Assembly: GCF_004354045.1 (NCBI RefSeq) | Contig: NZ_SMRT01000018.1 | Location: forward strand, 4,473-68,472 | DNA length: 64,000 nt | Direction: 5' to 3' | Source of the DNA: Paenibacillus piri | GTDB lineage: Bacteria; Bacillota; Bacilli; Paenibacillales; NBRC-103111 | Shown here: in pieces, positions 39,763-49,739 of the stretch | Position numbering within the stretch: position 1 is the first letter of the stretch | Layout of the letters: each line of letters starts with the position of its first letter | The notes under the pieces: generated by a model | Databases searched by the model: none | What the model saw: only the letters and a program-made list of their open reading frames with translations | Told to the model about the DNA's origin: nothing | Position numbers and translations under genes: made by a program

Positions 39763-42700
39763 GTTGGGATAGTGAGATTGCTGCCGCCAATTTGGGTATC
39801 TACGCCGCTTTTACCGCTGTCCTTTTGATATACACCCACACTAACAACACAAGAAGCTGTGTAGCCGCCGTCATTAGTGGTTACAGTAATAACTGCTGTA
39901 CCTGCGGCATGAACTGTTACATGCCCATGTCCATCCACGGTAGCTACAGTCGGATTGGAACTGCTCCAGGTCACCGTCTTGTTGGCTGCGTTAGCGGGTG
40001 CCACATTGGCGTTAAGCTGGACAGTCGAAGCCCCATGGTTGGTATATCGTTGGGCGGTGGTCTGCTTAAGGCTCACACCCGTCACATGGACTGGCCGAGT
40101 CCCCGGATTTTCCGAATCAGTGTACAAGCTTACGGTTACTGTACATGTATCGCTGTAACCGCCGTCTTCCGTGGTTACCGTAATAACAGCTGTACCTGCG
40201 GCATGCACCGTCACAAGCCCATTTCCATCCACGGTAGCTACTGCCGGATTGGAACTGCTCCAGGTCACCGTCTTGTTGGCTGCGTCAACGGGTTCCACAT
40301 TGGCGGTGAGCAGTACAGTCGAAGCCCCATGATTGGTATACAATTGGGCGGTGGTCTGATTCAGGCTCACCCCGATGACATGCTGAGTATAGACTGCAAT
40401 GGTCAAACCCACAGGGGGACTAGCTTTATGGGTATCCGTCTTAGAGTAACGAACCCAATAAGTCCCGGGAGAAAGATTGGCGATGGTATCCCCTTCGACC
40501 TTCAACCAGGTGCCCCCATTGTCGGAGGACCATTCCATGAGAGAGTTGACCCCGGTGATGCGTCCGTCCTTAGCCCCAACAGCTGTTTCATTGGTGGTCT
40601 CGAGCCCCTCGGGCGCAGCCTTCGGTCCTCCGATAACCATCGCTTTGAAATCGTCAAAGTCGATGGAGGCGTTGGCATAGCCATCGATGCCGAACCGCTG
40701 GGCTGTCAGCTTGTCGCCGCCTGTGTGTCGGAATTTGTAGTCCGTGGCCACCTCTACATCGTCTATATAGACGGTATAAGTCTTGGCGTCCCAGTTTGCC
40801 ACCATTTTGATTTTGTACCATTTATTTAACTGAGAGTCTTTGACTTTGACCTTAGTGGAAGGCCCATTCTGGACTATAATTTTACCCGTATCAAAAGCCG
40901 TGACCATGGAATAATTGCCTGTGCCGCTGTCATTTCGCACCATGGCGCCATTGGCGTATTGGAAGCTAGTGTTTAGTCTGGCGCGGTATTCGATGACGAT
41001 ACGCTGACCTGCCTCAGCCTTTACCTCGCCAGCATACGGCAGGAACAGGTTTGCCTTGCCCGAAGTAGCGGTTGTGGTCAGCCGGAGGAATTTATTCCCG
41101 GCCTCTTCCTGCACAGTGGCGGTAGCGCCATTGGTCAGATCTTCGGTGATAAAGCCGTAAGGGTACTTGCCAACTGTATCGCCGGAGAAATCCCGGTAAG
41201 CGTTATAGATTACGCCGTCCCGAATGCTGTTCAGTGAACCTAACAAAGCTGCTTCCGCTTGAGCAAGCTTATCCAGTTCCTCGTCAAACTGTTCTTTGCT
41301 CAGATCGGCGTTTACGGCCATCTCTTCCGCCTTGTTCACTTCGGCCACGAAGGCATCATACTTGGATTGGCTATAGTTGCCGAGCCCATCGCCCAAAGGA
41401 TAGGAGATGTTGGCCAGCTTGTTGCGGAGTTGATTCACAATCTCATCAAGGCCCCATCCCGGAATAACGTTTACGGCAACGGTGGAAGGAAAATCACGGC
41501 CATCCAGCTTCAGGGTGACAGGCACCTGAACAGTGCCAAGGGAGTAGAAGTCAAGTCCCTCCGGCTCCCAGCTGACAACCTCTGCCTTCTTCGGCTGGCT
41601 GTTGTAGACAACATCAACAACGCTAAGTGGCTTAGGGACCACTCCCGAAGGAATCTTCATTACGGACGTAACCTTGACTGCATCAGAAGCCGCAATAACG
41701 GTCAAGTTGAGCGCCGCTTTCTTGCCGTTGTATTCAGCTGTAATAAGAGCTGTGCCCGGTTTCACCGCATATACCGATTGGGTCACTGAATCAATCTCGG
41801 CCGCCCCAGGATCGCTGCTGGTATACTGGGCAGCTGCTGTCACATTCTGAACCTCATAGTTGTTATAGCTGGCCGTTAACTGCAATGGCCCGCTTGTCTG
41901 CCCGATGGTCAGGAGGCGTTGCAATCCGCCGATGGTAACGGACTGCACAGCTTTAGGCTCCGCAGCAACGGTAACCGAGGCTGTGGCCGTTTTCCCGTTA
42001 TATGTGGCGGTGATTGTGGCACTGCCCGCACTTACAGCCTTAACCCTAACCCCTCCGTCAATAACGGCGACCTTCGTATCGGATGAACTGAAGATGGCTC
42101 CTGTGTCTACAGCGGTATAGGTAGCGCCTGTTACGGTATACAGGGGCAGGCTGCGGGTTTCACCCAACCCCAACGTGTACCCCGGGGTATCGAATAACAT
42201 TTCTGAGGCATCCAGCTTAAATATATCCATGCTGTCGATTTCGGCAAAGTTGTTCCCCTTCGAGAAGCGGATGGTATTGCTGCCTTCTTTAAGATAGACT
42301 TTCGCCGAGGAGAGTCCCCAACGATTCGGTCCGGAGTAGACGATGTTCAAATTGGTGCCGGAGCCCCCGTTGACCGACAAGATATGGGAGGCATCGGCAG
42401 CATTAGGTGAGCCGTTGGCATTGCGCACGGACAGCATATAAAATCCCGCCTCCGGCACGTTTACGGTAAACTGGGCATAATCTTTGGCGTTCTTGATGTT
42501 GGCGATCTTCATTCCGCCGGAAGCGGTGCTTTCCCGCCGGACAGCAGGAGAGGTATCACCGTTCGGATCCTTCACCAGCAGCGCGTTTTCCGCTTCATAG
42601 CGCTTCCGCACCGGCTCGCCCGAAGGCTTGGCAATCGGTGTGTTCGGATCGACGGGCTCTCCCAGGTTCGGCGTATTGTCTGCGTTCCAGGTGAACTTCT

Positions 42701-45700
42701 GGGTGTGGACTTTGCGGGTCCATCCCGCTCCCGGCCAGCGGGCGGCATGGTAGACGATCCAGTCCTCTGTGCCGTCAGGAGACGTGACGATGCTGTGGTG
42801 GCCCGGGCCGTATACGCCATTGGCGCTGGAGAAGATCGGCTTATCTTTTTTCACCCAGGAGCTGGGATTCATCAAATCGTCGCCGATCTTGGCCGTGATC
42901 AGCCCGAGGTTATAACTGTCTGTCCAGCTTCCGTTTGCGGAATAGATCAGATTGATCGTGTCGCCCTTTATTGTGACTTCGGGGCCTTCATTGATTCTGG
43001 CCGGGGACGATTCCCAATCATATTCAGACGTTGAGAGCAATACCCGTTCCGAGCTGATCGTCTTTGGATCACTCATTTGCGCAATATACAAATTCTGAAA
43101 ACTTCCATCCGTTTCTTCCCAACCGGACCAGATGAAATAATGTTTCTCATTTACGGTTAGCACAGTGCCGTCGATCGCCCAACGGTCGGAAGAATCGGTA
43201 ATTTTCCCTTTGAACTGCCAGGTGCCGGTCAACGGATTCTCACTGGCGTTTTCCAGCACGTACATGCGGTGGTTTGCGTTGGTTCCGTTGTCAGCCGCAA
43301 AGTAAATATACCATTTGAATTTACCGTCGGTATCCTTCAGATAGTGCATTTCCGGTGCCCATACATTGGAGCTGTACATGGTGTCCTTAACTGGCGTCCA
43401 GGCCAGGCTCCTCTCGCCTGCCTCAATACCGGTGATGGTCTTAGCTCTGCGGATCATGATGCCGCTGGAGTTGGCAAATACGTTGTAATAGTAGCCGTCC
43501 GTGTGCTTGTAAACCCAGGGATCGGCTCCTGTCTGCATGATTACATTGTAAAAATCCGACACATTCTCCCCCTCCTGGCTGTCCACCACATTGACACTGA
43601 ACACAGCCGGATTCCCCTGATTAAACAGGATAGAGAAGTCCGCCTTATCGCCGCTCTTCAACCCCAGTGCGGCCATAGTCTCGCGCTTGATGGTCAACAT
43701 ATCCCCGCTGACCGTATAACCATCCGTTCCCAATGTGCCATTGTATACGGCACCTGTTACTGTTGCCGCGTATACCACGCCGGTCACAGACTTGGCTTCA
43801 TTCCATATAATACTGGCGCTTACATCTCCGGGAACATAGAGATCATAGGTGGCCTTTTCAGGACTAACATCCGCGTCCTTCTTGGAGACGGTGATGGTGA
43901 AGTCCTTGGAGTAGCTCACGCCGATCTCGCTGCCTTCTTCAATCGTAGCGGTGACAATGACGGTTCCTGCCCGGGATGCGGACAGCACATTCCCGTCCAG
44001 GGCAGCTCTTGTTTGCCCGGCATCCTTGATGCTCCAGGCAATGCTTTTGCGCGTGGCCCAATCCGGCGAGACTGTTCCGAAGAGAGTCAGCTCCTGGCCT
44101 GCCTGCGCCGCCTCCGGAACAGCAGTAATGTCCGACACCGTGTGGAAGGTATTATCATACAGGTTGCGCAGCTCAATCTTAAACCGCTGGTGGTCTTTCC
44201 CCTCGTCATCGGCCAACCGTATAACAGCGTTGTTTCCTTTGGACGCTTCATTGACCGTAATTACCTTTCCATTGCTTTTGTTAATTATTTTGTAATAATT
44301 GCCCTCCTTCTCCAGACGCCACTGTTCGGTATCGGAGGGAATGGGGGCCTCCTCAATGGTCTGATTTAGAATCAGCTCCTGGATACCCGAATCAGGCTTG
44401 ATATCGAGAAAGCGTGCGCCACGCATAATCAGAATCCGGTAATAGCCTGTTCCCAGATCCACGAATCGCATCAATTGACTGTTGGTTTCGCCATTGGAAA
44501 ATTGGATGAGGGCTGCTCCCTGATTGTACTTCTCCCCTGCCACGCTCAGCGCCTTGCCGCTGTGCTTCGGCTGGATTTTCACCATCTTCTCGGGGGTAAG
44601 CTCCCTCGCCGTCGTGCTCATGAATCCACCGCTGAATTTATCCAGGATCAGGCTGTCTATATTCAGCTGGCCGGTATCCCCTTCCTCACGGCGAAATTCA
44701 ATGCTGTTCTTCCCGGCCTGCAGATTGACCGTCTCGGTCGCGTCCATCCAGGTATCCCAATTCGCTGTCGGCGGCATGGAAACTTGCTTGACCCGGTTGC
44801 CGTTCACATACAGGGTCATGGTTCGATTCGACGACTGTACACCCGAATAGCGCAAGGTTGACGTATAGGCCGCCGTATAAGGGACATTCACTTCAAATCG
44901 GACAGCATCCCCTTTTTTCTGGAATAAGCCGACATAACCGTTGCCTTCAAACCACAGACGATCTCTGCCGATCCCCGGCGTGCCTGAGAGGGTTGCCGCT
45001 TCCGCCTGATATTTCCAGGGTGTGCGCTTATTCAGGTGAATATGATCGATCTGGATGACGCCTGAATCTCCGGCTGCGCTCCTATAGGCGATGCTGTTTT
45101 TCCCTTTGTTCAGGGGAACGGTTACAGTGTGTTCCTTCCACATCCTGGCGCCTCCGGAGTAGGGAAGGACGATGTCCTGCACAGGCGCGCCGTTCACCTC
45201 CAGCGACAATGTTTTGCCGCCCTGCTCGGTGGCGTACCGCAGCTTGAGATCATAGCTGGCCGCATACTCGGCATCCACAGAAAATTCCACGGACGAGTTC
45301 ACCTGGGACAGACCGCTCACATAACCGATTCCCGTATTGCCATCCTGAGCCTGGACGATTCCGGCATCCGCCCCGCCTGTCGTTTTGGCGGATTCCGCCT
45401 CATACGTCCAGGTCGCCGCTTCGGTAACGGTGATATAATCGAGATTCACATTCGCCGTATCGCCGCTGTCATACTTATAGGTGATGACATTGCTTCCTTC
45501 TTTCAGGAATACGTTGTCATATCGGTCGGCCCACTTATCCCATTCCTTCAGACCGAAGAAATTCGCTTGTTTGATCTTTGCGCCATTCACATACATGGTC
45601 AAGGTTCGATCGTCCTCGCCTCCCGCGCCATAAGCCAGCTTGACCGAATAGCTGCCCGCATGAGGAGCGTTTACGGTAAAGCTGATCGCAGCGTTCGGCC

Positions 45701-47282
45701 CCGTGAACCCGCTGACAAAACCTGAACCGCTATATCCCGCATGATTTTGAGCGATGCCCGCGCCGCCTGACAGCTCCGCGCCCTCCGCTTCGTACAAGAC
45801 GCTTTTCTTGGCAATGATCGCGTCCAGCCCCAAAGCGCTTTTGCCGGAAAGACGCACGATGTTGCTGCCTTCATTCAGCCGGATGTTGTGAACGGTTTTT
45901 AAGTCGAAGTTCAGTTTGTTCTCCGGTCCAGCATTAGACGGGAATACAAGCGCGGCCGGAGCCTCCTGGTTCACGCCCAGCGTCATGGTGACCGGCTCTG
46001 CCGTATTGTTGTTGTAGCGGAAGTCCAGCGAGTAAATCCCCCCCGTATTCGTGTTGACTGTAAACTCTACATAGTCGCTGTCATTGCCATTGCTGTACCG
46101 GGCATATCGGCCGGACGAGGCATAGATGCTGTTCATGGTTGCTCTTGCAGCCCCTGATAATTGCGCGTCTTCCGCTTCATAGACTTCGCTCTTCTCCTCC
46201 CCGGAGGGGCGGCTAAGCACAGTGCCGGGGTTGGACGGGATGCCCAGATTGATGAAGTCATTGTCGTCCCAATTGATCCGCTGGGCGCGAACCTCTCTGT
46301 TCTTACCCCCTTGACTATGAGTCGGTATGCCATGATATGTAATCCAGTCCTCTGTACCGTCTTCGGATTTCAGGAATAACGGCGAGCCCGTCGAATAAGA
46401 ACCGTTTTCATCCGAACGTTTCATGATCGGCTCGGGATGCTTATTCCATGCCGCTTCATTCTCCACACTTTGGGCCAGATCGGCCCAGGACAGGCCGACA
46501 GCATAGTTATCATGCGTGTAGCTGCTGGCGGAATAGGCAAAATAAACCTTACCGTTTCGCTCCACCACGGCTGCGCCTTCATTAACATTATCAACATATT
46601 TCTCCCAGTCGTAGGTCGGCCTTGCTAACGTAAACTCTTCACCTTCCAATGTCCACGGGTTTTTCATTTTGACAATCGTCGGACATTCATCAAATCTCTC
46701 CTTTCCCGTTTTTGGATCTATAAAATAAAAATATTTGGTGTAGGTAAGGTATCTCTGCCCATTGATGGTGACAAAGCCGGTAGGCAGTCCATAGCTTTGC
46801 GTATTCAGCAATCCCTGTTGGGGTGTAAGTCCGTCTCCATTATCATATGTTCCCTTCAGTTCCCAGGTCCCTTCAAATGGATCGGGCGAGCTGTTCTCCA
46901 GAACATAGGAGCTGGGATGGCCATATGCAAAGCGCCCCGCTTTATCACTAATCTTCGGGCCGGAAGCGAAATAGATGTACCATTTGCCATCGATCCTGTG
47001 CGCATCGGGCCCCCATATAAATTCCAGGTTTTCAGGTAACTTCCATACTTCTTTACTCTTCGCGGTGGAAACGCCAAGAATGGTTTCATGCCGTTTCAAT
47101 ACAACATTGCCATCGCCTGCCGCCGAATAATAGTATCCATCGTCTTGCCGTTCAATGGTAGGGTCGGCTCCTTTCATCAGCGGGTTAAGATAATGGGATG
47201 ATACATCCGCATAGGCGATATTGGCCAGCATCATTACGAGCAGTACCGCCAGGGACACAGCGAACAAACCGATTCTCCTCAT
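39753..47282 (-). CDS. Giant modular arabinan-type glycosidase with two GH43 domains
   Basis: A secreted 2509-residue enzyme; the start ATG at 47282 follows AAGGAGG. Approximate layout: signal peptide 1-25; GH43 domain 30-360 with catalytic Asp in GADPTIER and Glu in VNEGAAVVE; four CBM6/35-like modules 365-885, each starting YEAE or YQAE; ricin-type lectin 900-1040; Ig-like 1050-1135; X2-like 1140-1235; second GH43 domain 1243-1553 with Asp in GADPWVY and Glu in INEGPEVTI; CBM6-like 1560-1690; Big_2-like repeats 1695-1865; Big_4-like 1870-1940; helical region 1945-2018; LamG/DUF1080-like 2026-2220; two Big_2 repeats 2300-2490. It likely cleaves arabinan or arabinoxylan at the cell surface. 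The wall anchor appears lost. Confidence 0.9.
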   Translation of the reverse strand: MRRIGLFAVSLAVLLVMMLANIAYADVSSHYLNPLMKGADPTIERQDDGYYYSAAGDGNVVLKRHETILGVSTAKSKEVWKLPENLEFIWGPDAHRIDGKWYIYFASGPKISDKAGRFAYGHPSSYVLENSSPDPFEGTWELKGTYDNGDGLTPQQGLLNTQSYGLPTGFVTINGQRYLTYTKYFYFIDPKTGKERFDECPTIVKMKNPWTLEGEEFTLARPTYDWEKYVDNVNEGAAVVERNGKVYFAYSASSYTHDNYAVGLSWADLAQSVENEAAWNKHPEPIMKRSDENGSYSTGSPLFLKSEDGTEDWITYHGIPTHSQGGKNREVRAQRINWDDNDFINLGIPSNPGTVLSRPSGEEKSEVYEAEDAQLSGAARATMNSIYASSGRYARYSNGNDSDYVEFTVNTNTGGIYSLDFRYNNNTAEPVTMTLGVNQEAPAALVFPSNAGPENKLNFDLKTVHNIRLNEGSNIVRLSGKSALGLDAIIAKKSVLYEAEGAELSGGAGIAQNHAGYSGSGFVSGFTGPNAAISFTVNAPHAGSYSVKLAYGAGGEDDRTLTMYVNGAKIKQANFFGLKEWDKWADRYDNVFLKEGSNVITYKYDSGDTANVNLDYITVTEAATWTYEAESAKTTGGADAGIVQAQDGNTGIGYVSGLSQVNSSVEFSVDAEYAASYDLKLRYATEQGGKTLSLEVNGAPVQDIVLPYSGGARMWKEHTVTVPLNKGKNSIAYRSAAGDSGVIQIDHIHLNKRTPWKYQAEAATLSGTPGIGRDRLWFEGNGYVGLFQKKGDAVRFEVNVPYTAAYTSTLRYSGVQSSNRTMTLYVNGNRVKQVSMPPTANWDTWMDATETVNLQAGKNSIEFRREEGDTGQLNIDSLILDKFSGGFMSTTARELTPEKMVKIQPKHSGKALSVAGEKYNQGAALIQFSNGETNSQLMRFVDLGTGYYRILIMRGARFLDIKPDSGIQELILNQTIEEAPIPSDTEQWRLEKEGNYYKIINKSNGKVITVNEASKGNNAVIRLADDEGKDHQRFKIELRNLYDNTFHTVSDITAVPEAAQAGQELTLFGTVSPDWATRKSIAWSIKDAGQTRAALDGNVLSASRAGTVIVTATIEEGSEIGVSYSKDFTITVSKKDADVSPEKATYDLYVPGDVSASIIWNEAKSVTGVVYAATVTGAVYNGTLGTDGYTVSGDMLTIKRETMAALGLKSGDKADFSILFNQGNPAVFSVNVVDSQEGENVSDFYNVIMQTGADPWVYKHTDGYYYNVFANSSGIMIRRAKTITGIEAGERSLAWTPVKDTMYSSNVWAPEMHYLKDTDGKFKWYIYFAADNGTNANHRMYVLENASENPLTGTWQFKGKITDSSDRWAIDGTVLTVNEKHYFIWSGWEETDGSFQNLYIAQMSDPKTISSERVLLSTSEYDWESSPARINEGPEVTIKGDTINLIYSANGSWTDSYNLGLITAKIGDDLMNPSSWVKKDKPIFSSANGVYGPGHHSIVTSPDGTEDWIVYHAARWPGAGWTRKVHTQKFTWNADNTPNLGEPVDPNTPIAKPSGEPVRKRYEAENALLVKDPNGDTSPAVRRESTASGGMKIANIKNAKDYAQFTVNVPEAGFYMLSVRNANGSPNAADASHILSVNGGSGTNLNIVYSGPNRWGLSSAKVYLKEGSNTIRFSKGNNFAEIDSMDIFKLDASEMLFDTPGYTLGLGETRSLPLYTVTGATYTAVDTGAIFSSSDTKVAVIDGGVRVKAVSAGSATITATYNGKTATASVTVAAEPKAVQSVTIGGLQRLLTIGQTSGPLQLTASYNNYEVQNVTAAAQYTSSDPGAAEIDSVTQSVYAVKPGTALITAEYNGKKAALNLTVIAASDAVKVTSVMKIPSGVVPKPLSVVDVVYNSQPKKAEVVSWEPEGLDFYSLGTVQVPVTLKLDGRDFPSTVAVNVIPGWGLDEIVNQLRNKLANISYPLGDGLGNYSQSKYDAFVAEVNKAEEMAVNADLSKEQFDEELDKLAQAEAALLGSLNSIRDGVIYNAYRDFSGDTVGKYPYGFITEDLTNGATATVQEEAGNKFLRLTTTATSGKANLFLPYAGEVKAEAGQRIVIEYRARLNTSFQYANGAMVRNDSGTGNYSMVTAFDTGKIIVQNGPSTKVKVKDSQLNKWYKIKMVANWDAKTYTVYIDDVEVATDYKFRHTGGDKLTAQRFGIDGYANASIDFDDFKAMVIGGPKAAPEGLETTNETAVGAKDGRITGVNSLMEWSSDNGGTWLKVEGDTIANLSPGTYWVRYSKTDTHKASPPVGLTIAVYTQHVIGVSLNQTTAQLYTNHGASTVLLTANVEPVDAANKTVTWSSSNPAVATVDGNGLVTVHAAGTAVITVTTEDGGYSDTCTVTVSLYTDSENPGTRPVHVTGVSLKQTTAQRYTNHGASTVQLNANVAPANAANKTVTWSSSNPTVATVDGHGHVTVHAAGTAVITVTTNDGGYTASCVVSVGVYQKDSGKSGVDTQIGGSNLTIPTTP

Positions 47283-47387
47283 TACAACAATTTCCTCCTT
47301 AGGGAATTTTATGTGGAGCTTTTTGGCAGACAGGAAATGAACGCTCACAATAAACCGCTTTCATTTTTACTAAGAGCTTCGCTCCAT

Positions 47388-47462
47388 GGATGCTTACACT
47401 GTACTGTGATCCCTCCATTCCAAGCCTTAAGAATCTTTAGGTCTTTCTGTACGATTTTTGTT
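47388..47462 (-). promoter_or_regulatory. Common upstream element of the polysaccharide locus, copy 2
   Basis: Matches 39471-39544, with a core of about 40 identical bases and a partly matching downstream arm (GATGCTTAC, GTACTGTG). It lies 106 bp before the GH43 start codon. Two nearly identical elements in front of two operons of the same locus suggest one activator, most likely the YesN-like regulator. Confidence 0.8.
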
Positions 47463-48218
47463 ATTTACCTAAATCCGCTTTCAAACGGACTGTCCGACTG
47501 TTGGGTGATCGAGTAGGAGACTTCATGTCCGCGCCACGTAGAAGCAGCCGACCCAAGTTTCACAAAAACCGGTTCTGGTGCAACAATATTTTGAAATACC
47601 ATATGCAGTGTAAAATTAAGATCAAATGAAATCTTAGTACACTATATTTTGTGGCTATAAAAATTTTTGCACCAGATCCAAAAAAGCGGACCCCAAAATA
47701 TCTAGGGGATCCGCTTTATATATTCTTGGAACTAATCTGCCAAATGGACTTGTGCTTTCAAATTTGTCTGCATGATGCTTCCTTCCTTTCATTTCTACAT
47801 TGCATCAGTTATGACGGCGAAACTGCAGTACCATCATACCGAGGGGATTAGATTGCCGTCGATAGTCCCTGATTGTTCAAATTAACAGCGGAATGCCGTT
47901 CTTGTCCCAAAAGACCGCGAATTGTCATTAGTTGCATTCATTGTCATTGGTTGCATTGTGTGTATTCAAAGTAAAATGAAAATCCCCGTTCTAAGCGGCA
48001 TATTTAGCATTTATGCGGCTTAACCGTACGGGGAATTTGTCCCTTTTTGCGCATATTTCTTCAAGCTGTCCAACAGCAATAACCCGTCCTTTTCCACATT
48101 CAACTTCTTATCCAGTTAGTCAATTCGATCCAGGTCTGCTGCTAGTGTTGTTTTAGATCCATGTTTTCTTCCCAAAATAAAAAAGCACCCAGCATTAGGC
48201 TCCTTTCATACATCATCA
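47463..48218. other. Gene-free stretch
   Basis: No intact gene. A minus-strand frame at about 47480-47600 (IVAPEPVFVKLGSAASTWRG) looks like a short relic but was not assigned. A terminator-like hairpin is at 47684-47718. At 47925-48040, TTGTCATTrGTTGCATT occurs twice in tandem next to a palindrome AAGCGGCATA...TATGCGGCTT, a possible second miniature element family. Confidence 0.5.
47684..47718. terminator. Terminator-like hairpin
   Basis: AAAGCGGAcCCC and GGGGATCCGCTTT arms with an A-run on the left. No intact gene reads into it at present. Confidence 0.6.
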
Positions 48219-48482
48219 TTATCGTTCTACGATAACGACCTGATCATACACATTCGCAACAAAACCGGGAATCTCGTACAATAAATAAAACCGTCCGTTA
48301 ACCTCTCCACGAAACAATGCAGGAAAGGTTCCGTATTCCTTCTTGTCATTAGAGGCATAATCGTTAAATCACTTAAAAGCTCTCGCGCATTTTTAACTTA
48401 TACGGCGGCATTGAAATCATCTTCTACATGTACGATTCTCGCATTTGTGACTTCATACAAGCAAAATTTCATGTTACCAGCT
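48219..48482 (-). pseudogene. Small hypothetical protein, frameshifted
   Basis: From an ATG at 48482 behind AGGAG the frame gives MKFCLYEVTNARIVHVEDDF and stops after NAAV. In another frame the DNA goes on DKKEYGTFPALFRGEVNGRF and ends VANVYDQVVIVER at 48219. Together they make about 85 residues. No family is known to me. Confidence 0.55.
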
Positions 48483-48550
48483 CCTGATTTCATCGTAAAT
48501 CGGGATTCCACTGGAGCCACCTGCTCTTTTCATATGTTTCTTCCACGTAA

Positions 48551-48576
48551 TGTAATCAATTTCTTGTCACCCGACA
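48551..48576 (+). repeat. TGTCGGG palindromic element, right end only
   Basis: TGTAATCAATTTCTTGTCAC followed by CCGACA is a solitary right terminus, 46 bp before copy H. Confidence 0.55.
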
Positions 48577-48622
48577 CATGGCCCCTCCTCTTGTGACATC
48601 TAAATGCTTGGGCCCGTTGTAT

Positions 48623-48739
48623 TGTCGGGAATGGGATGAAGTTCTTGGTCACAGGAATTTGACAAGAACTTTATCCCATAAAAAGCAAAAGCCGCAATTT
48701 ACGCGACTTATAATGGGACAATGTTCTTGTTACCCGACA
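48623..48739 (+). repeat. TGTCGGG palindromic element, short form (copy H)
   Basis: Begins TGTCGGGAATGGGATGAAGT and ends GTTACCCGACA. Inner arms GGGATGAAG and CTTTATCCC pair with one G-T type wobble. The second hairpin is GCCGCaatttacGCGAC, slightly decayed. It has both termini. Confidence 0.8.
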
Positions 48740-48775
48740 ACTACTACTACTTCCTTCTTCAATCACCACCACTCG

Positions 48776-49243
48776 CTAGTATTTAAGATACTGAATTTGT
48801 TTTTTAACTTTGTCAAATTCTATTTGTACTTTATGGATGATTTGATAGAATATATCAATATAGATAGCGTGAAGAATAAAGTAAACGAAATAATGTATAA
48901 TGATGGCAACTACTATTGTTATTACTTTTATAATCCTAGCGTAATCGGGAGAATCATTGAATAATTCATTAAGTTTATCGAATCCCCATTCATTTAATAT
49001 GATTAGGGTATATGCAGTTGCTGCTAAACTGATTACCCGGAGTACAACTTGCTCTATATTATATAAATCCAGTCCATCATTGAGATAGTTGAATAAAAAT
49101 AGAAAGTCAATGACAGTCAATAGTTCCCCTAATATTGGAATATTACTAACTACACTATTCCCTAACAACCCAACACTTACAAATTGCAAAAAAATTGCAA
49201 ATACAACTGCTCCAAGGGCAATAAAGAGATGATTTTTATTCAT
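48776..49243 (-). CDS. Hypothetical membrane protein, AT-rich
   Basis: A 155-residue protein with four likely membrane segments: LFIALGAVVFAIFLQFVSVG near the N-terminus, one around IPILGELLTVIDFLFLF, one around VVLRVISLAATAYTLIIL and one around VITIVVAIIIHYFVYFIL. AGGAG precedes the ATG with good spacing. Its base composition is far richer in A and T than its neighbours, which hints at horizontal origin. No family is recognised. It lies next to a palindromic element copy. Confidence 0.6.
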   Translation of the reverse strand: MNKNHLFIALGAVVFAIFLQFVSVGLLGNSVVSNIPILGELLTVIDFLFLFNYLNDGLDLYNIEQVVLRVISLAATAYTLIILNEWGFDKLNELFNDSPDYARIIKVITIVVAIIIHYFVYFILHAIYIDIFYQIIHKVQIEFDKVKKQIQYLKY

Positions 49244-49315
49244 ATGAACATTCTCCTATGTAGGGTTTGATAAATGAAACCTTACAGAGCCAATTATACC
49301 ATCTCTCTCACGCTA

Positions 49316-49726
49316 CTATATACTTCCCCATTGTGTCCCTAAGATCCAACGGTTCCATTCTGGCTTTAACCTGTCTGGATTATCACATCGATCGATTACA
49401 ACGCGATCAGGCATCACAAATTTGTCAGGATCGTTATCCCCCTCTATGTATCGCTCAATCCATCTGCGTGACTCTTGAATACCTCCTAGCCCTGTAGCTA
49501 TGGTTTCAGGCTGGCTGCTGCCGGGGAGCATAACAGCGACAGTATATATCCCGATGCGGGCATTCCCGCTGGTGATAAAAAAGGGTTCGCCTTGCCGGGC
49601 TTTCCTTCGATTGATGATCTGCTTCGGCATGCCTGAAGCGGGCCGGGGGGATTCTAACTCGCTAATTACATTCACAAATTGCTCCAGCAGAAACACCATC
49701 TCTGGTGCCACCTCTACTATCTGCAA
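49316..49726 (-). CDS. Hypothetical protein, possibly N-terminally truncated
   Basis: A 136-codon frame from a TTG, with VNVISELESPRPASGMPKQI and later RRWIERYIEGDNDPDKFVM. No ribosome binding site lies before the TTG, and the DNA directly upstream belongs to an opposite-strand phosphotransferase fragment, so the true start may have been lost. No family is recognised. The composition looks coding, unlike the opposite strand. Confidence 0.35.
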   Translation of the reverse strand: MQIVEVAPEMVFLLEQFVNVISELESPRPASGMPKQIINRRKARQGEPFFITSGNARIGIYTVAVMLPGSSQPETIATGLGGIQESRRWIERYIEGDNDPDKFVMPDRVVIDRCDNPDRLKPEWNRWILGTQWGSI

Positions 49727-49739
49727 GAACTGACAAATG

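Noticed and set aside
39744-47348. Many long plus-strand frames opposite the giant GH43 gene
   Set aside because: They are shadows caused by the codon bias of the minus-strand gene; none has a ribosome binding site or a recognisable domain.
48578-48964. 128-codon plus-strand frame
   Set aside because: It begins inside a palindromic element and runs opposite the membrane protein gene, which has the proper ribosome binding site.
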